A stretch of DNA of 64,000 bases from Deltaproteobacteria bacterium (GTDB lineage: Bacteria; Bdellovibrionota_C; UBA2361; SZUA-149; JADZAE01), in assembly GCA_020852715.1 (NCBI GenBank), contig JADZAE010000084.1, positions 1 to 64,000 of the forward strand, in the 5' to 3' direction. Below are positions 45,054 through 53,693 of this stretch, piece by piece. Numbering within the stretch: the stretch's first letter is position 1; each line of letters begins with the position of its first letter. The position numbers were made by a program, and so were the translations under genes. The notes under the pieces were generated by a model. That model was given only the letters and a program-made list of their open reading frames with translations. It was not told where the DNA came from and did not search any database.

Positions 45054-45837
45054 AATATTTTCTCAAAACAAATTTTTTGGTTTAAGTAACTTTAACTCGT
45101 TCGCTAGGTTGCTACAATGTAATGTAGTTTAAATCAACATTAGTTTTTATCTTAGTACGTTCTGTGCTGACGAGAAAAACCTTGTAATATCAATAACTAA
45201 GGTGAAGAAAAAAACTTCATTTCACGATATATCTAAAGGTCGTTTCACTATATTAGTCATATTAAATTCACGATAAGGCTTGTTTGGAAGCACGATTCTT
45301 CTTAAGCCAAAGCACAATGATTAATTCCAGGCACGATAAAATTTTGTTCAATGCACGATTTACGCTTGTTAAGGGAATGCTTAGTTCGAAGCACGATGAA
45401 ATTCGCAAAACAGCCAATTAGTTCAAAGCACGATTGTTTATTCTTAAGTCAAGACACGATAAAGTAGGGAGAAGTATGTTAAGAAAAGGCTTAACTAATT
45501 GATAACAAAATATATAATGGTCATATCCTTGCCATTAATATAGATCTCTAGTTGCTGTCACTGTTTTATTCTTTCAGTAAGAGTCAAATGTTTAGATCTT
45601 AATAACTATCTAAAATAACACAATATAAATTTATGATCAGCTATTTTAGAAAATTGATTTTAGGTTGGTTTTTTTTATTAATTTAATTCATTGCACGACG
45701 TATTATATCGTACTTTAGGCACAAAAAAGTAAAATTTCGTTACTGAAATTTGGTATTTTTTTCGTTCAATGCTATGGAGCAAAAGCGTTAGTTATAGCTT
45801 AATTATATGAAGTAAACTTACTTTCCGAGAGGCTTCT
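45054..45837. other. Candidate iteron-type replication origin
   Basis: Between the divergent repA and parA. Iterons of about 17 bases, consensus TTAGTTCNAAGCACGAT, have their CACGAT ends at 45269, 45291, 45332, 45354, 45392, 45429 and 45455, plus a variant (CACAAT) at 45313 and a partial at 45223. Spacings of 19-22 and 37-38 fit one and two helical-turn multiples. An AT-rich stretch follows (about 45590-45720), suited to unwinding. A palindrome AAATTTC/GAAATTT lies at 45732-45751 before parA. No TTATCCACA DnaA box was found. Confidence 0.8.
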
Positions 45838-46608
45838 TTGACTGCCATATACGCAATAGTAAACCAGAAGGGTGGAGTTGGAAAAACTACAACAGCAGCT
45901 AATATTGGTGCTGCCTTGGCATTGCGACATAGCAAGCGTGTTCTCTTAATAGATCTTGATGCTCAGGCCAATTTAAGTGCTCATCTAGGATATTCCATAA
46001 ATGATCCTAGCTCCGGATTGTCCATGTATGACGTCCTGCGCTACGGTAAGAAAATAGAAGAAATAATCGTTAAGGTATCTGACAATTTGCATCTTGCACC
46101 TGCCAGTTTGTTATTAAGTGCTGCAGATCTGGAGTTAGGCGGAGTTATTGGCCGTGAGTCTTTATTAAAGAGGGCTCTTGTGTCTGCAGCATCAAATTAT
46201 GATTTTATTATTATCGACTGTCCTCCATCTCTCGGACTTCTTTCATTGAACGGGTTAGTTGCGGCATCTCGAGTTCTAATGCCGGTTCAGAGCGAGTTTT
46301 TAGCTTTGCACGGAGTGAGGCAGCTACTAGATACGATTGATAGCGTAAGAAATGCCTATAATCCGGCCCTAGCTGTCGGCGGAGTATTAATATGTCTTTT
46401 TGATGCCAAAAAGAAATTAGCAAACAGTGTAGCCGATACTGTCAAAAGCTATTTTGGTGATTTAGCTTTCAAAACAATAATAAGAACAAACGTGGCATTG
46501 GCCGAAGCTCCGGCAAAGGGGGAGTCTATTTTTTCTTACTCTCCTAAGAGTAGGGGGGCTGAGGATTATGCTGCCTTAGCTGATGAGATTATAGAACGTG
46601 GTGCGTAA
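45838..46608 (+). CDS. parA: Partition ATPase ParA
   Basis: 256 residues, the chromosomal/short plasmid type without an N-terminal HTH. Deviant Walker A NQKGGVGKTTTAANIG (signature Lys, residues 9-24), LLIDLDAQANLSAHLG, IIIDCPPSLGLLSLN (Walker B region). Binds DNA nonspecifically and positions ParB-parS complexes. TTG start at 45838 with GAGAGG six bases upstream. parB overlaps by 11 bases, so coupled. Confidence 0.93.
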   Translation: MTAIYAIVNQKGGVGKTTTAANIGAALALRHSKRVLLIDLDAQANLSAHLGYSINDPSSGLSMYDVLRYGKKIEEIIVKVSDNLHLAPASLLLSAADLELGGVIGRESLLKRALVSAASNYDFIIIDCPPSLGLLSLNGLVAASRVLMPVQSEFLALHGVRQLLDTIDSVRNAYNPALAVGGVLICLFDAKKKLANSVADTVKSYFGDLAFKTIIRTNVALAEAPAKGESIFSYSPKSRGAEDYAALADEIIERGA

Positions 46609-47482
46609 ACAATTAGACTTTTCGATCAATCCTTTGCTATCTGGACCAACCCTCAATGAGAGAACTAAGTCCGGCAGTCCTTATCGTGAACTGAACATAG
46701 ATGATATAGACGTCGATCTCAATCAGCCTAGAAAGACATTTGATGAGCAGGCGTTATCTGAGTTGGCTGAATCTATTAAGGTTCATGGAGTATTATGCCC
46801 AATACTAGTCAAGGCTGTTGAAGGCGGAACTTTTAGGATAATTGCAGGAGAACGGCGATATAGGGCTAGTAAGTTGGCTGGCTGCTCTACAATTCCAGCA
46901 GTTGTAAGCTTTGACGAAGATAGCGATAGCCCTAGCATTTTAGCAAAACAACTTATCGAGAACCTACAAAGATCTGATATTAATCCTCTGGAGAGAGCTA
47001 TTGCAATAGGAGACCTACGAGAGAAAGCTAAGTGGAGCATTCGTGAGATTGCTTCGAATTTAGGTATTTCTAAAGGATCTGTCCAGCGTAGCCTCGAAGT
47101 ATTGTTGCTCCCAGATGATTTAAAAGCGGCATTAAGTCAGGGCGAATCGGAAAGTAAGGTGTTAATGTTGAGCTTAGTTGAAGATCGTGAATTGAGAAAA
47201 ATTTTACTCGAGAAGCTCGATTCGTTAACTCGTGAAAATATAAAAGCTGAAATTGAGAAAATCGGCTTAGGAAAAGAAAAGTACCACGGTGGTACACAAG
47301 CTAGAAAAGCACAGACTGAGCACTCAGAAAGTGATAGGCGTATAATAGATGACTTGCAAAATTCTCTAAGAACTAAGGTCAACATCATCAGAGGTAAATC
47401 GGATGATAGTGGAAAACTTATAATTGAGTTTTATTCATCTGAAGACCTCAGTGGAATATTTGATAAATTGGTAAAAGAATAA
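46598..47482 (+). CDS. parB: Partition protein ParB
   Basis: 294 residues. N-terminal CTPase domain with NQPRKTFDEQALSELAESI, ILVKAVEGGTFRIIAGERRYRASKLAG, then LIENLQRSDINPLERA and an HTH (WSIREIASNLGISKGSVQRSLEVL), then a dimerisation tail. GTG start overlapping parA. Two palindromes suitable as parS lie inside the gene (47281-47295) and just after it (47489-47503). Confidence 0.93.
   Translation: MVRKQLDFSINPLLSGPTLNERTKSGSPYRELNIDDIDVDLNQPRKTFDEQALSELAESIKVHGVLCPILVKAVEGGTFRIIAGERRYRASKLAGCSTIPAVVSFDEDSDSPSILAKQLIENLQRSDINPLERAIAIGDLREKAKWSIREIASNLGISKGSVQRSLEVLLLPDDLKAALSQGESESKVLMLSLVEDRELRKILLEKLDSLTRENIKAEIEKIGLGKEKYHGGTQARKAQTEHSESDRRIIDDLQNSLRTKVNIIRGKSDDSGKLIIEFYSSEDLSGIFDKLVKE
47281..47295. 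promoter_or_regulatory. Candidate parS site 1
   Basis: GTACCACGGTGGTAC, a perfect 15-base palindrome (7+1+7) within parB. The same half-sites recur at 47489. It does not resemble the universal chromosomal parS TGTTTCACGTGAAACA. A site within or beside parB is typical of partition loci. Confidence 0.7.
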
Positions 47483-47488
47483 TAGCGG

Positions 47489-47503
47489 GTACCACCGCGG
47501 TAC
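47489..47503. promoter_or_regulatory. Candidate parS site 2
   Basis: GTACCACCGCGGTAC, one mismatch to the site 1 palindrome, seven bases after the parB stop and seven before the next ATG. Confidence 0.7.
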
Positions 47504-47509
47504 AATCAG

Positions 47510-48394
47510 ATGAAAATAGATAATAATATTAAAGGGTTGCGAGAATTCTTCGAAGCTGATCTGGCGAAATTTTTGCATCAAATGCATGATGATACCAGAT
47601 TGTGGCAAGCATGTGATTATTGCTTAACGGCTCCAGGAAAACGGATCCGACCTGTTTTAACATTAATGGTTGGGCAAATGATAGGAGTGCCACTAGAGAA
47701 GTTAATAAATTATTCCGCTGCTATCGAGTTTCTACATAATTCATCTTTAGTTCATGATGATTTACCAGGGATAGATAATGATGATTATCGGCGGGGAAGG
47801 TTAACGTGTCACAAGCAATATGATGAAGGAACTGCCATTTTAGCAGGAGACGCCTTAATCGTCCTAGCATATCAGTTGATTTGTTACGATTCGCACATTA
47901 GCAACGATCAAAAGCAAATTTTGGTTAATATTCTTAGCGATGCTTTTTATAAGTTATGTATTGGTCAGGTCCTAGATCTTGCAAATATGGGGCATCAGCG
48001 CTCTGATAATCAGAACGTTGAAGAGTTATTTCTTGAGCTTAAGCGTCGGCACTTACACAAAACCGGTGCGTTAATGTCTTGCTGCTTTAGTGGCCCAGCG
48101 GCTATAGCAGGGGAGAATGATAATAAATTCGAGTTTTTAACGAATATTGGCGAGCACTTAGGTCTATTATTTCAAATGACAGATGACATATTGGATGCCC
48201 AGGAAAGTGGCAATACTCAGGCTCAAGACGAGAGGCTCGGTCTAATTACTTATGTTAGTTTGTTTGGCATTGATGAAGCTCGGCGCTATGCCAAACATTC
48301 AGCCGACGAAATAATAGAAAAACTTTCTTCCTTTGGTGGTAAAGCAGAAGATTTGAAAGAATTTGTTAGATATATAGAATCAAGAACAGTTTAG
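47510..48394 (+). CDS. Polyprenyl diphosphate synthase (FPP/GGPP type)
   Basis: 294 residues. Prenyl chain elongation from DMAPP/IPP. First Asp-rich motif HDDLPGIDNDDYRRG (D-D-x4-D, with the trailing Arg-Arg), CQ-type KRIRP at 45, second motif TDDILDAQE (D-D-x2-D). The Leu/Pro-containing first motif DDLPGID is typical of FPP synthases (IspA) of bacteria. 27 bases downstream of parB with parS in the gap, so probably transcribed with parAB. Polyprenyl supply is normally a chromosomal function. Confidence 0.88.
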   Translation: MKIDNNIKGLREFFEADLAKFLHQMHDDTRLWQACDYCLTAPGKRIRPVLTLMVGQMIGVPLEKLINYSAAIEFLHNSSLVHDDLPGIDNDDYRRGRLTCHKQYDEGTAILAGDALIVLAYQLICYDSHISNDQKQILVNILSDAFYKLCIGQVLDLANMGHQRSDNQNVEELFLELKRRHLHKTGALMSCCFSGPAAIAGENDNKFEFLTNIGEHLGLLFQMTDDILDAQESGNTQAQDERLGLITYVSLFGIDEARRYAKHSADEIIEKLSSFGGKAEDLKEFVRYIESRTV

Positions 48395-48429
48395 TTTTTG
48401 TTGCCTTAGATTTTATTCCTTTAACGCTT

Positions 48430-48511
48430 ATACCATAACCAAAAAATAAATTAACTTTTGAGCTGAAAAACATAAATGCTGTCTATTCAACTTCCTTTCT
48501 GTATACGGTAT
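48430..48511. repeat. Imperfect inverted pair of dispersed ATACCGTA motif
   Basis: ATACCATAACC (48430 onward, plus strand) faces ATACCGTATACAG...AAGTTGAA (48511 to 48486, minus strand). The right motif matches 22597-22622 at 21 of 26 positions. Lies between two convergent genes, so it may function as a terminator region. Confidence 0.6.
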
Positions 48512-48530
48512 AATTTCGCTTAGGTTTACC

Positions 48531-49865
48531 CTAAATTTTTATTTGGTTGCTTTTTATTTTATTGAGTAACGTTTTGTAGCTTACACCCAATATTTTGGCT
48601 GCTTTTGTTTTATTTCCATGAGCTTTCGTTAGTGCGTTTTTTATTGATTCAACTTCCGCTTTTTTTGCGGCAGCGCTCGCACGTTCAGCTAGTTTCAAGA
48701 CTTCATTTGTAGCCTCGCTGATCACGGACTCAACATTTATTTGCTTTATAATATCATCATCTGCAGTAAAGACTAAGGCCTGTTCGATTGCGTTCTTTAA
48801 CTGTCGGACATTTCCGGGCCAACTATATGAAAATAAGGCATTTAAGGCAGTTTTGCTTAAGGCTGGTGAGCATTTGCCTTCATTAACTGAAAGACTTTTA
48901 ACAAAGTAGTTTGCTAATAGTTCAATGTCTTTCTTTCTTTCGCGAAGAGGGGGGATTTCCAGAATTACTACTCCTAGCCGATAGTATAAATCATGACGTA
49001 TCAATTTCTCTTCAACCGCTTTTGCGATATTACAATGCGTAGATGAAATGATACGAACATCTATTTTGCGCGTTGAATTTGAGCCCAGCGGTCTAATCTC
49101 TTCATCTTGAAGAACTCTTAGGAGTTTCATTTGTAAAGCTTGAGGCATGTTGGCGATTTCATCGAGAAAGATTGTGCCGCCGTGAGCACTTTCAAATAAT
49201 CCGATATGTTTGGAAAATGCCCCGGTAAAAGCGCCTTCCTCATGACCAAAAAGCTCGCTTTCTAGCATATCAGCCGGAATCGATCCGCAACAAATGGGAA
49301 TAAACGGGAAATCTCGTCTCGTGCTTTGTTCGTGAATGTAACGAGCAACTAGTTCTTTGCCTGTACCACTTTCACCTAGAATCATAACCGGTGACTTTAT
49401 TGGTGCGACCTTGGCAGCTTGGTGAAGGACCAGTTTTGTGTTTTCGTCTTCTGTTATGAATGGTTGACTAGGCGTTCCATTTTTTGAGGTAAGTGTATTA
49501 AGATTTTGTGAACTTTCCAGATTTCTTAACAACGAACATAACATGCTGGGATCAAATGGCTTTGTTATAAAATCTGCAGCTCCTAGCTTCATTGCCTGAA
49601 CAGCAATCTCTATACTGCCAAAGGCTGTCATGACGACAATCGGGATTAATGGCAATTGCAGTTTTGCTATGCGCACAAATTCAAGTCCGCTTAAGCCCGG
49701 TAGTTTTAAATCGGATAAGACTAAAGAAAAAGGCTGTGTTTTTATCGCATTAAGCGCTTCCTCAGCGTTAGAAAAAGATTCAACGTCAAAACCGCTTTCT
49801 TGTAACACGGCACAAAGAGCATCTCGCAGAGATTTAGTATCCTCAATTAGAGCTATTTTTGACAT
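48531..49865 (-). CDS. Sigma-54-dependent response regulator (NtrC/AtoC type)
   Basis: 444 residues from the ATG at 49865 (MSKIALIED); the frame is open eight codons further. Receiver domain with LVLSDLKLPGLSG (phospho-acceptor Asp), VVMTAFG and ITKPFDPSML (Thr/Lys switch), AAA+ domain with GESGTGKELVARYIH (Walker A), GAFTGAFSKHIGLFE (sigma-54 loop) and GTIFLDEI, and a Fis-type HTH (GNKTKAAKILGVSYKTLLNKI). Activates sigma-54 promoters such as the candidate before flagellin. The cognate kinase is not next to it. Confidence 0.92.
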   Translation of the reverse strand: MSKIALIEDTKSLRDALCAVLQESGFDVESFSNAEEALNAIKTQPFSLVLSDLKLPGLSGLEFVRIAKLQLPLIPIVVMTAFGSIEIAVQAMKLGAADFITKPFDPSMLCSLLRNLESSQNLNTLTSKNGTPSQPFITEDENTKLVLHQAAKVAPIKSPVMILGESGTGKELVARYIHEQSTRRDFPFIPICCGSIPADMLESELFGHEEGAFTGAFSKHIGLFESAHGGTIFLDEIANMPQALQMKLLRVLQDEEIRPLGSNSTRKIDVRIISSTHCNIAKAVEEKLIRHDLYYRLGVVILEIPPLRERKKDIELLANYFVKSLSVNEGKCSPALSKTALNALFSYSWPGNVRQLKNAIEQALVFTADDDIIKQINVESVISEATNEVLKLAERASAAAKKAEVESIKNALTKAHGNKTKAAKILGVSYKTLLNKIKSNQIKI

Positions 49866-50269
49866 AAAGACACAACTTAACATACTCATGCTTTAATTAC
49901 TTTATGGTATTCGAGTGTATTATCGGCATAGATTCCAAATCATAAAGCCTTAAAATCATGAATTACTTATCTTCTGAGCTGTAGCCCAATAAGTTAAATA
50001 GATCGTATCGCAACTAGCTGAATATACTCATAGTATTGTTCTAAGTAGAATCTCTTGATGCGTTGATTAAATGTTCAACGGTAAATGAAGCATTTTACTA
50101 AAATTAGAGATTATTAAGTGAGGTTTTTGAGCAAAGAGACTCCAATCGGAACAGCACAAAAGCTTTGTAATTTGTAATAATAATTGCAGAGCAGCGGAGT
50201 AGTGGCCTCGCTGTGGAGGTTATTGAAAACGGGTTATTACATAATAAATATTTAATTAACAGGTTGGTT
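49866..50269. other. Intergenic region before pilin-like gene
   Basis: About 400 bases with divergent promoters expected for the response regulator and the pilin-like gene. Nothing else recognised. Confidence 0.4.
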
Positions 50270-50734
50270 ATGAAAATGATGTTAGCAAAAATAAAAAAAG
50301 CAAACAAAGTGCTTAGCGATTTTAGCATTAAGCATCATACCCAAGTTTCAAATTATATGTACCACAATAGATCTAAAATCATTTTGGCTCAGGGGTGCTT
50401 ACTTCTTGCTATAGGGTTAGTAAATATTGCGCAGGCTGATGCTGGTTTAGGCGGTGCAGGCGGCAGTGCCGGCTTTGATGATAAGTATATCAAGGATGCG
50501 ATTTGTAAGGTAATGGACGTTATTGAAGGTGCATTTGGTGCGTTATTAATGACTGTGGCCGGACTGGGCGCAATAGTATCTGCGGCGATTGGTGCTTACA
50601 AGTCAGCAATGAATTGTATGATAGTCGCTTTAGGCTCATGGGTTATTCGTTCTTTTGTTACTTTGTATTTTGGTAAAGAAGTATTTGGCGATAGTTGCAA
50701 AAGCGGTCGCTCAGTGAAGACGCCAAATATTTAA
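50270..50734 (+). CDS. Conjugative pilin-like protein (TraA/VirB2-like)
   Basis: About 154 residues from ATG 50270. A long N-terminal leader, a hydrophobic helix ending AQADAG (residues about 42-60, possible signal-peptidase site), then a Gly-rich segment and two membrane helices (AFGALLMTVAGLGAIVSAAIGAY; MNCMIVALGSWVIRSFVTLYF). This leader-plus-two-helix layout matches pilins of type IV secretion (TraA, VirB2). An alternative is another small holin-like membrane protein. It lies about 10 kb from the tra genes on the same side of parAB. Confidence 0.6.
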   Translation: MKMMLAKIKKANKVLSDFSIKHHTQVSNYMYHNRSKIILAQGCLLLAIGLVNIAQADAGLGGAGGSAGFDDKYIKDAICKVMDVIEGAFGALLMTVAGLGAIVSAAIGAYKSAMNCMIVALGSWVIRSFVTLYFGKEVFGDSCKSGRSVKTPNI

Positions 50735-50896
50735 GTAAAATAAAGTAAGAAAGTTCATCAACCACATCGTAAAAAGTTTTCAATAAATAACTTTCACGCG
50801 TGGATTTTTAGTCTTATATGGGTTATTGTACTTAAGTGTGAGCGTTTGGGTGACGTATATTCCACCTGTATAAAAAAATTTATAGTGAAAGTTTTC

Positions 50897-51475
50897 ATGG
50901 CCAGCACGCCGACAACATTAAATTCTAGACTTCGGGTACTAATCGCTAAGTCCTTTAGAGCGGAGAAGTTATATGCCTCGATGAAAAATGATCGTGGCGC
51001 TTTGTTACCTGACACAGGCAAAGTTATAGATTTTGCTAATACTATTCGCGCTGAAGTTTGGCAGCAAACTCATTGTCAGCTGAGAAAGGCACTAAATGAA
51101 ATTGTTTTATTAGGTAGTTCCACTGCTATTTTAAAGTCTCTGGTTGAGCTTTACAATGAGATGCTTAGCTTAATTGAGAAACATAATGTTAGCATATCGG
51201 AGCTAACAGTTAGGCTAAAAGAAGATTCTGCACGGCATGAATTTGTTCATTGTCTTAAGTTATCGGTTGATCTTATCCGCTGTAAGTCTTTTATTCAGGT
51301 GAATCAGTTAATCGCTGACGAGCTCCATGAAATAATTCGGCATTCTAGGAAAGGTGAGGTTGTTTTTTCTGAATCACCGGAGCTTGAAGAACTTCAGTCT
51401 GGAGAAGATTTCTTAGGAGTTGCCGACAATGTCATCCCGTTTAAACGAAAAGCCGTGAATAGCAAAGAAAGATAG
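50897..51475 (+). CDS. Hypothetical helical protein
   Basis: 192 residues from ATG 50897 (MASTPTT; frame open to 50846). Soluble and helical; sequence such as LVELYNEMLSLIEKHNVSI and a C-terminal EELQSGEDFLGVADNVIPFKRK tail. Unrecognised. Between the pilin-like and ParA-like genes on the same strand, so possibly part of one accessory module. ATG is preceded by GTGAAAG. Confidence 0.55.
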   Translation: MASTPTTLNSRLRVLIAKSFRAEKLYASMKNDRGALLPDTGKVIDFANTIRAEVWQQTHCQLRKALNEIVLLGSSTAILKSLVELYNEMLSLIEKHNVSISELTVRLKEDSARHEFVHCLKLSVDLIRCKSFIQVNQLIADELHEIIRHSRKGEVVFSESPELEELQSGEDFLGVADNVIPFKRKAVNSKER

Positions 51476-51648
51476 CAGCGGTCTGTGGAAATCACACTAA
51501 ATAATTAAAATTCGCTTACCGTTCTTTTATAAAAAACCTTTGACACCTTTACTCTTTTTATACGATATCACGGCTTCGCCTCAAGCAATGGATTGCCATT
51601 GTGACGACTGTATAGTGGTTGATTAGAATTATCGGTGGTACTAAAATT

Positions 51649-52713
51649 ATGGGGATAGTGTGTTTAGCATCTTTAAAGGGTGGAGTTGGTAAAACCTCTA
51701 TTGCTATCAATATAGGACATGCTTTTGCCAAGCGCGGTTGTCGTACGCTATTAATTGACTTGGATCCCACTGCGCACACCAGCCACTATTTTAATATTGG
51801 AGAATTATCGCCAGGTGATCCTGATACGTCTTTGGCCAAACTTTTCTTAGGATTAAGAAATCAAGATCCGACTCAGTATTGCCAAGAGTCTCTGGAACGT
51901 TCTTTAAATGGAGAAGCTAAGTTCATTCAGCCAGTTCGTGCAAATCTGGATATCATACATAGTAGTTCTGAGCTTCGTTATTTTTATTGGGGCAGGGGAG
52001 CGAGAATATTTTGTTCTCTATTTTCACGCCTAATTAGTGAGCTTAAAAACGAATATGATCACATTATAATAGATACTCCACCTGATTTTAATGTCTTAGT
52101 TCGTAATGCTGTGGCTGTTTCCGATCTGGTTTTGGTGCCGGTTGATTCCAGTTCAATGAGTATCCATTGCATGGAAGATATTATCGGTTGTTGCTCTCAT
52201 ATTAATGGGCCGAGTTGGGGAATTATTAGAAATCTTGTCGGCAAAAACGCAAAAAAGATCCAAAGACTGTCGCAATCGCGGCTGGAAAAACATTTGTCAT
52301 TATCTAAAGAAACATCTTCCTTGCCTTCTGAATATTCTGAAGAGGAAGAATTGGACTCCAGTTTTTTCCAACTTATGGAAAGCGAGCAAGAAGTCTTTAC
52401 AAAAGATAGCAAAGTTTCCTTTCTCAGGGATTCTTCTTCCATACAAAACAGCAAACCAATCGATGATACAATTTATTTGCTTAATGCCGTGATTAACAGG
52501 ACTGAGCAGCAGAATAAACTAAGTTATCTAAACAAGACAGCGTTTGATCTGCGTGAAACATCTGCTTTGGCCGAGCAGTATGTAATTTTGGCTCGTGAAA
52601 TAGAAGAGCTACTTTACATTGTTAGCGATGAAATGAATTTGTTGGAAGACGACACAGAAGATACTGACGACTTAGACGATAATGATTTATGGTTGGAAGC
52701 GAGTGGCGTCTAA
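51649..52713 (+). CDS. Orphan ParA/MinD-like ATPase with acidic C-terminus
   Basis: 354 residues from ATG 51649. SLKGGVGKTSIAINIGHAFAKRG (deviant Walker A with signature Lys), LLIDLDPTAHTSHYF and IIIDTPPDFNVLV are clear. A ~100-residue insertion rich in Ser/Glu (SLPSEYSEEEELDSSFF) precedes the last helical part, and the end is very acidic (EDDTEDTDDLDDND). No ParB partner follows. Similar orphan ATPases position conjugation machinery, flagella or chemoreceptor clusters. Ends overlapping the convergent 52687 gene by about 27 bases. Confidence 0.75.
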   Translation: MGIVCLASLKGGVGKTSIAINIGHAFAKRGCRTLLIDLDPTAHTSHYFNIGELSPGDPDTSLAKLFLGLRNQDPTQYCQESLERSLNGEAKFIQPVRANLDIIHSSSELRYFYWGRGARIFCSLFSRLISELKNEYDHIIIDTPPDFNVLVRNAVAVSDLVLVPVDSSSMSIHCMEDIIGCCSHINGPSWGIIRNLVGKNAKKIQRLSQSRLEKHLSLSKETSSLPSEYSEEEELDSSFFQLMESEQEVFTKDSKVSFLRDSSSIQNSKPIDDTIYLLNAVINRTEQQNKLSYLNKTAFDLRETSALAEQYVILAREIEELLYIVSDEMNLLEDDTEDTDDLDDNDLWLEASGV

Positions 52714-53676
52714 GTATTCACGAAAATTATGTATCTGTATAAGCTGTAGAGTTTCCGCCGTATTTTTATCTAAAGCAAAATCTCCAAAATCCTCTACCTG
52801 TAATTTCTTGGCAATGTCTGGAAAAGTTTGATCGAATCTTGAAAGCGGAACGCGTAGTTTGCAGTTATCTGGCAAAATAATTCTTGCTGCTGCTAAGAAT
52901 CGAGTGATGTTTTTTTGAAAATTATTTTGGATATTCTTTGAGAATACAGACAATGTTTGATCGATCGTAATAAACCACTTATGATTAGATCCCGGAACGA
53001 GAATTTCATTCTTTATATACAAAATATCCGGCAAAAGGAAAGAAGTATAATATTTTTTGATACCCTTCTTTAAAATACGTAATTTTAATACATGGGCAAT
53101 GCAACATGAAAAGCCCATCTCTGCTGCTATTTTATGTATTATTAAATCTTGTCCGCCATCAATATTGTTAAGACCGTGCGCTAAAAATTCTCTTAAAATA
53201 TCCTCAACTGCGGTATAAAAGCAGATAGTCTCACTTCTTGCTTCCAGTGCAGCAAGTATATCATAGGTGCTCGGGCAAATATATGAAAAGGGGATATCGG
53301 TAGGACATGTTTCTTTTATCTCAGCTAACAATGACAAAAGGTCAGAAAGAAAAAACTTGCCGTGCCAACGGTCAATGGCAACGGAAAAACTATCATTATT
53401 AACCAGCAAACTGTTCATGTCTGTCAGCTTATTAATCGCATCTTTAATCGTAAAATATGAACCATACTTTTCAATATTTGCCGCAATGGGCATAAAAATA
53501 ACCTGGCGGTATTGGGGCAAAAGCCGATCGTCCGAAGTTAAATATTTTACCCTTATTAGTTCCAAAAGTTTTTCTACATTAGTTATTGAAAATATTTTTT
53601 TGTAGTCTTCGGTATCGAAAACTTGCTGCTCGTTTAGCTTTTTTGATAATTGTTCAAAAGCGGTTTGTCTTTTCAT
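52687..53676 (-). CDS. Hypothetical protein
   Basis: 329 residues, unrecognised. Soluble and mixed, with no repeats or signal peptide. Its 3' end overlaps the ParA-like gene on the other strand by 27 bases. It follows ubiE by 17 bases on the same strand, so co-transcription is likely. ATG 53676 (MKRQTAFEQL). Confidence 0.6.
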   Translation of the reverse strand: MKRQTAFEQLSKKLNEQQVFDTEDYKKIFSITNVEKLLELIRVKYLTSDDRLLPQYRQVIFMPIAANIEKYGSYFTIKDAINKLTDMNSLLVNNDSFSVAIDRWHGKFFLSDLLSLLAEIKETCPTDIPFSYICPSTYDILAALEARSETICFYTAVEDILREFLAHGLNNIDGGQDLIIHKIAAEMGFSCCIAHVLKLRILKKGIKKYYTSFLLPDILYIKNEILVPGSNHKWFITIDQTLSVFSKNIQNNFQKNITRFLAAARIILPDNCKLRVPLSRFDQTFPDIAKKLQVEDFGDFALDKNTAETLQLIQIHNFREYLDATRFQP

Positions 53677-53693
53677 TCTTATTACTAATAAAT

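Noticed and set aside
51629-51641. Half parS (GGTGGTAC) before the ParA-like gene
   Set aside because: An 8-base match is expected by chance about twice in this window, and the second half-site is absent.
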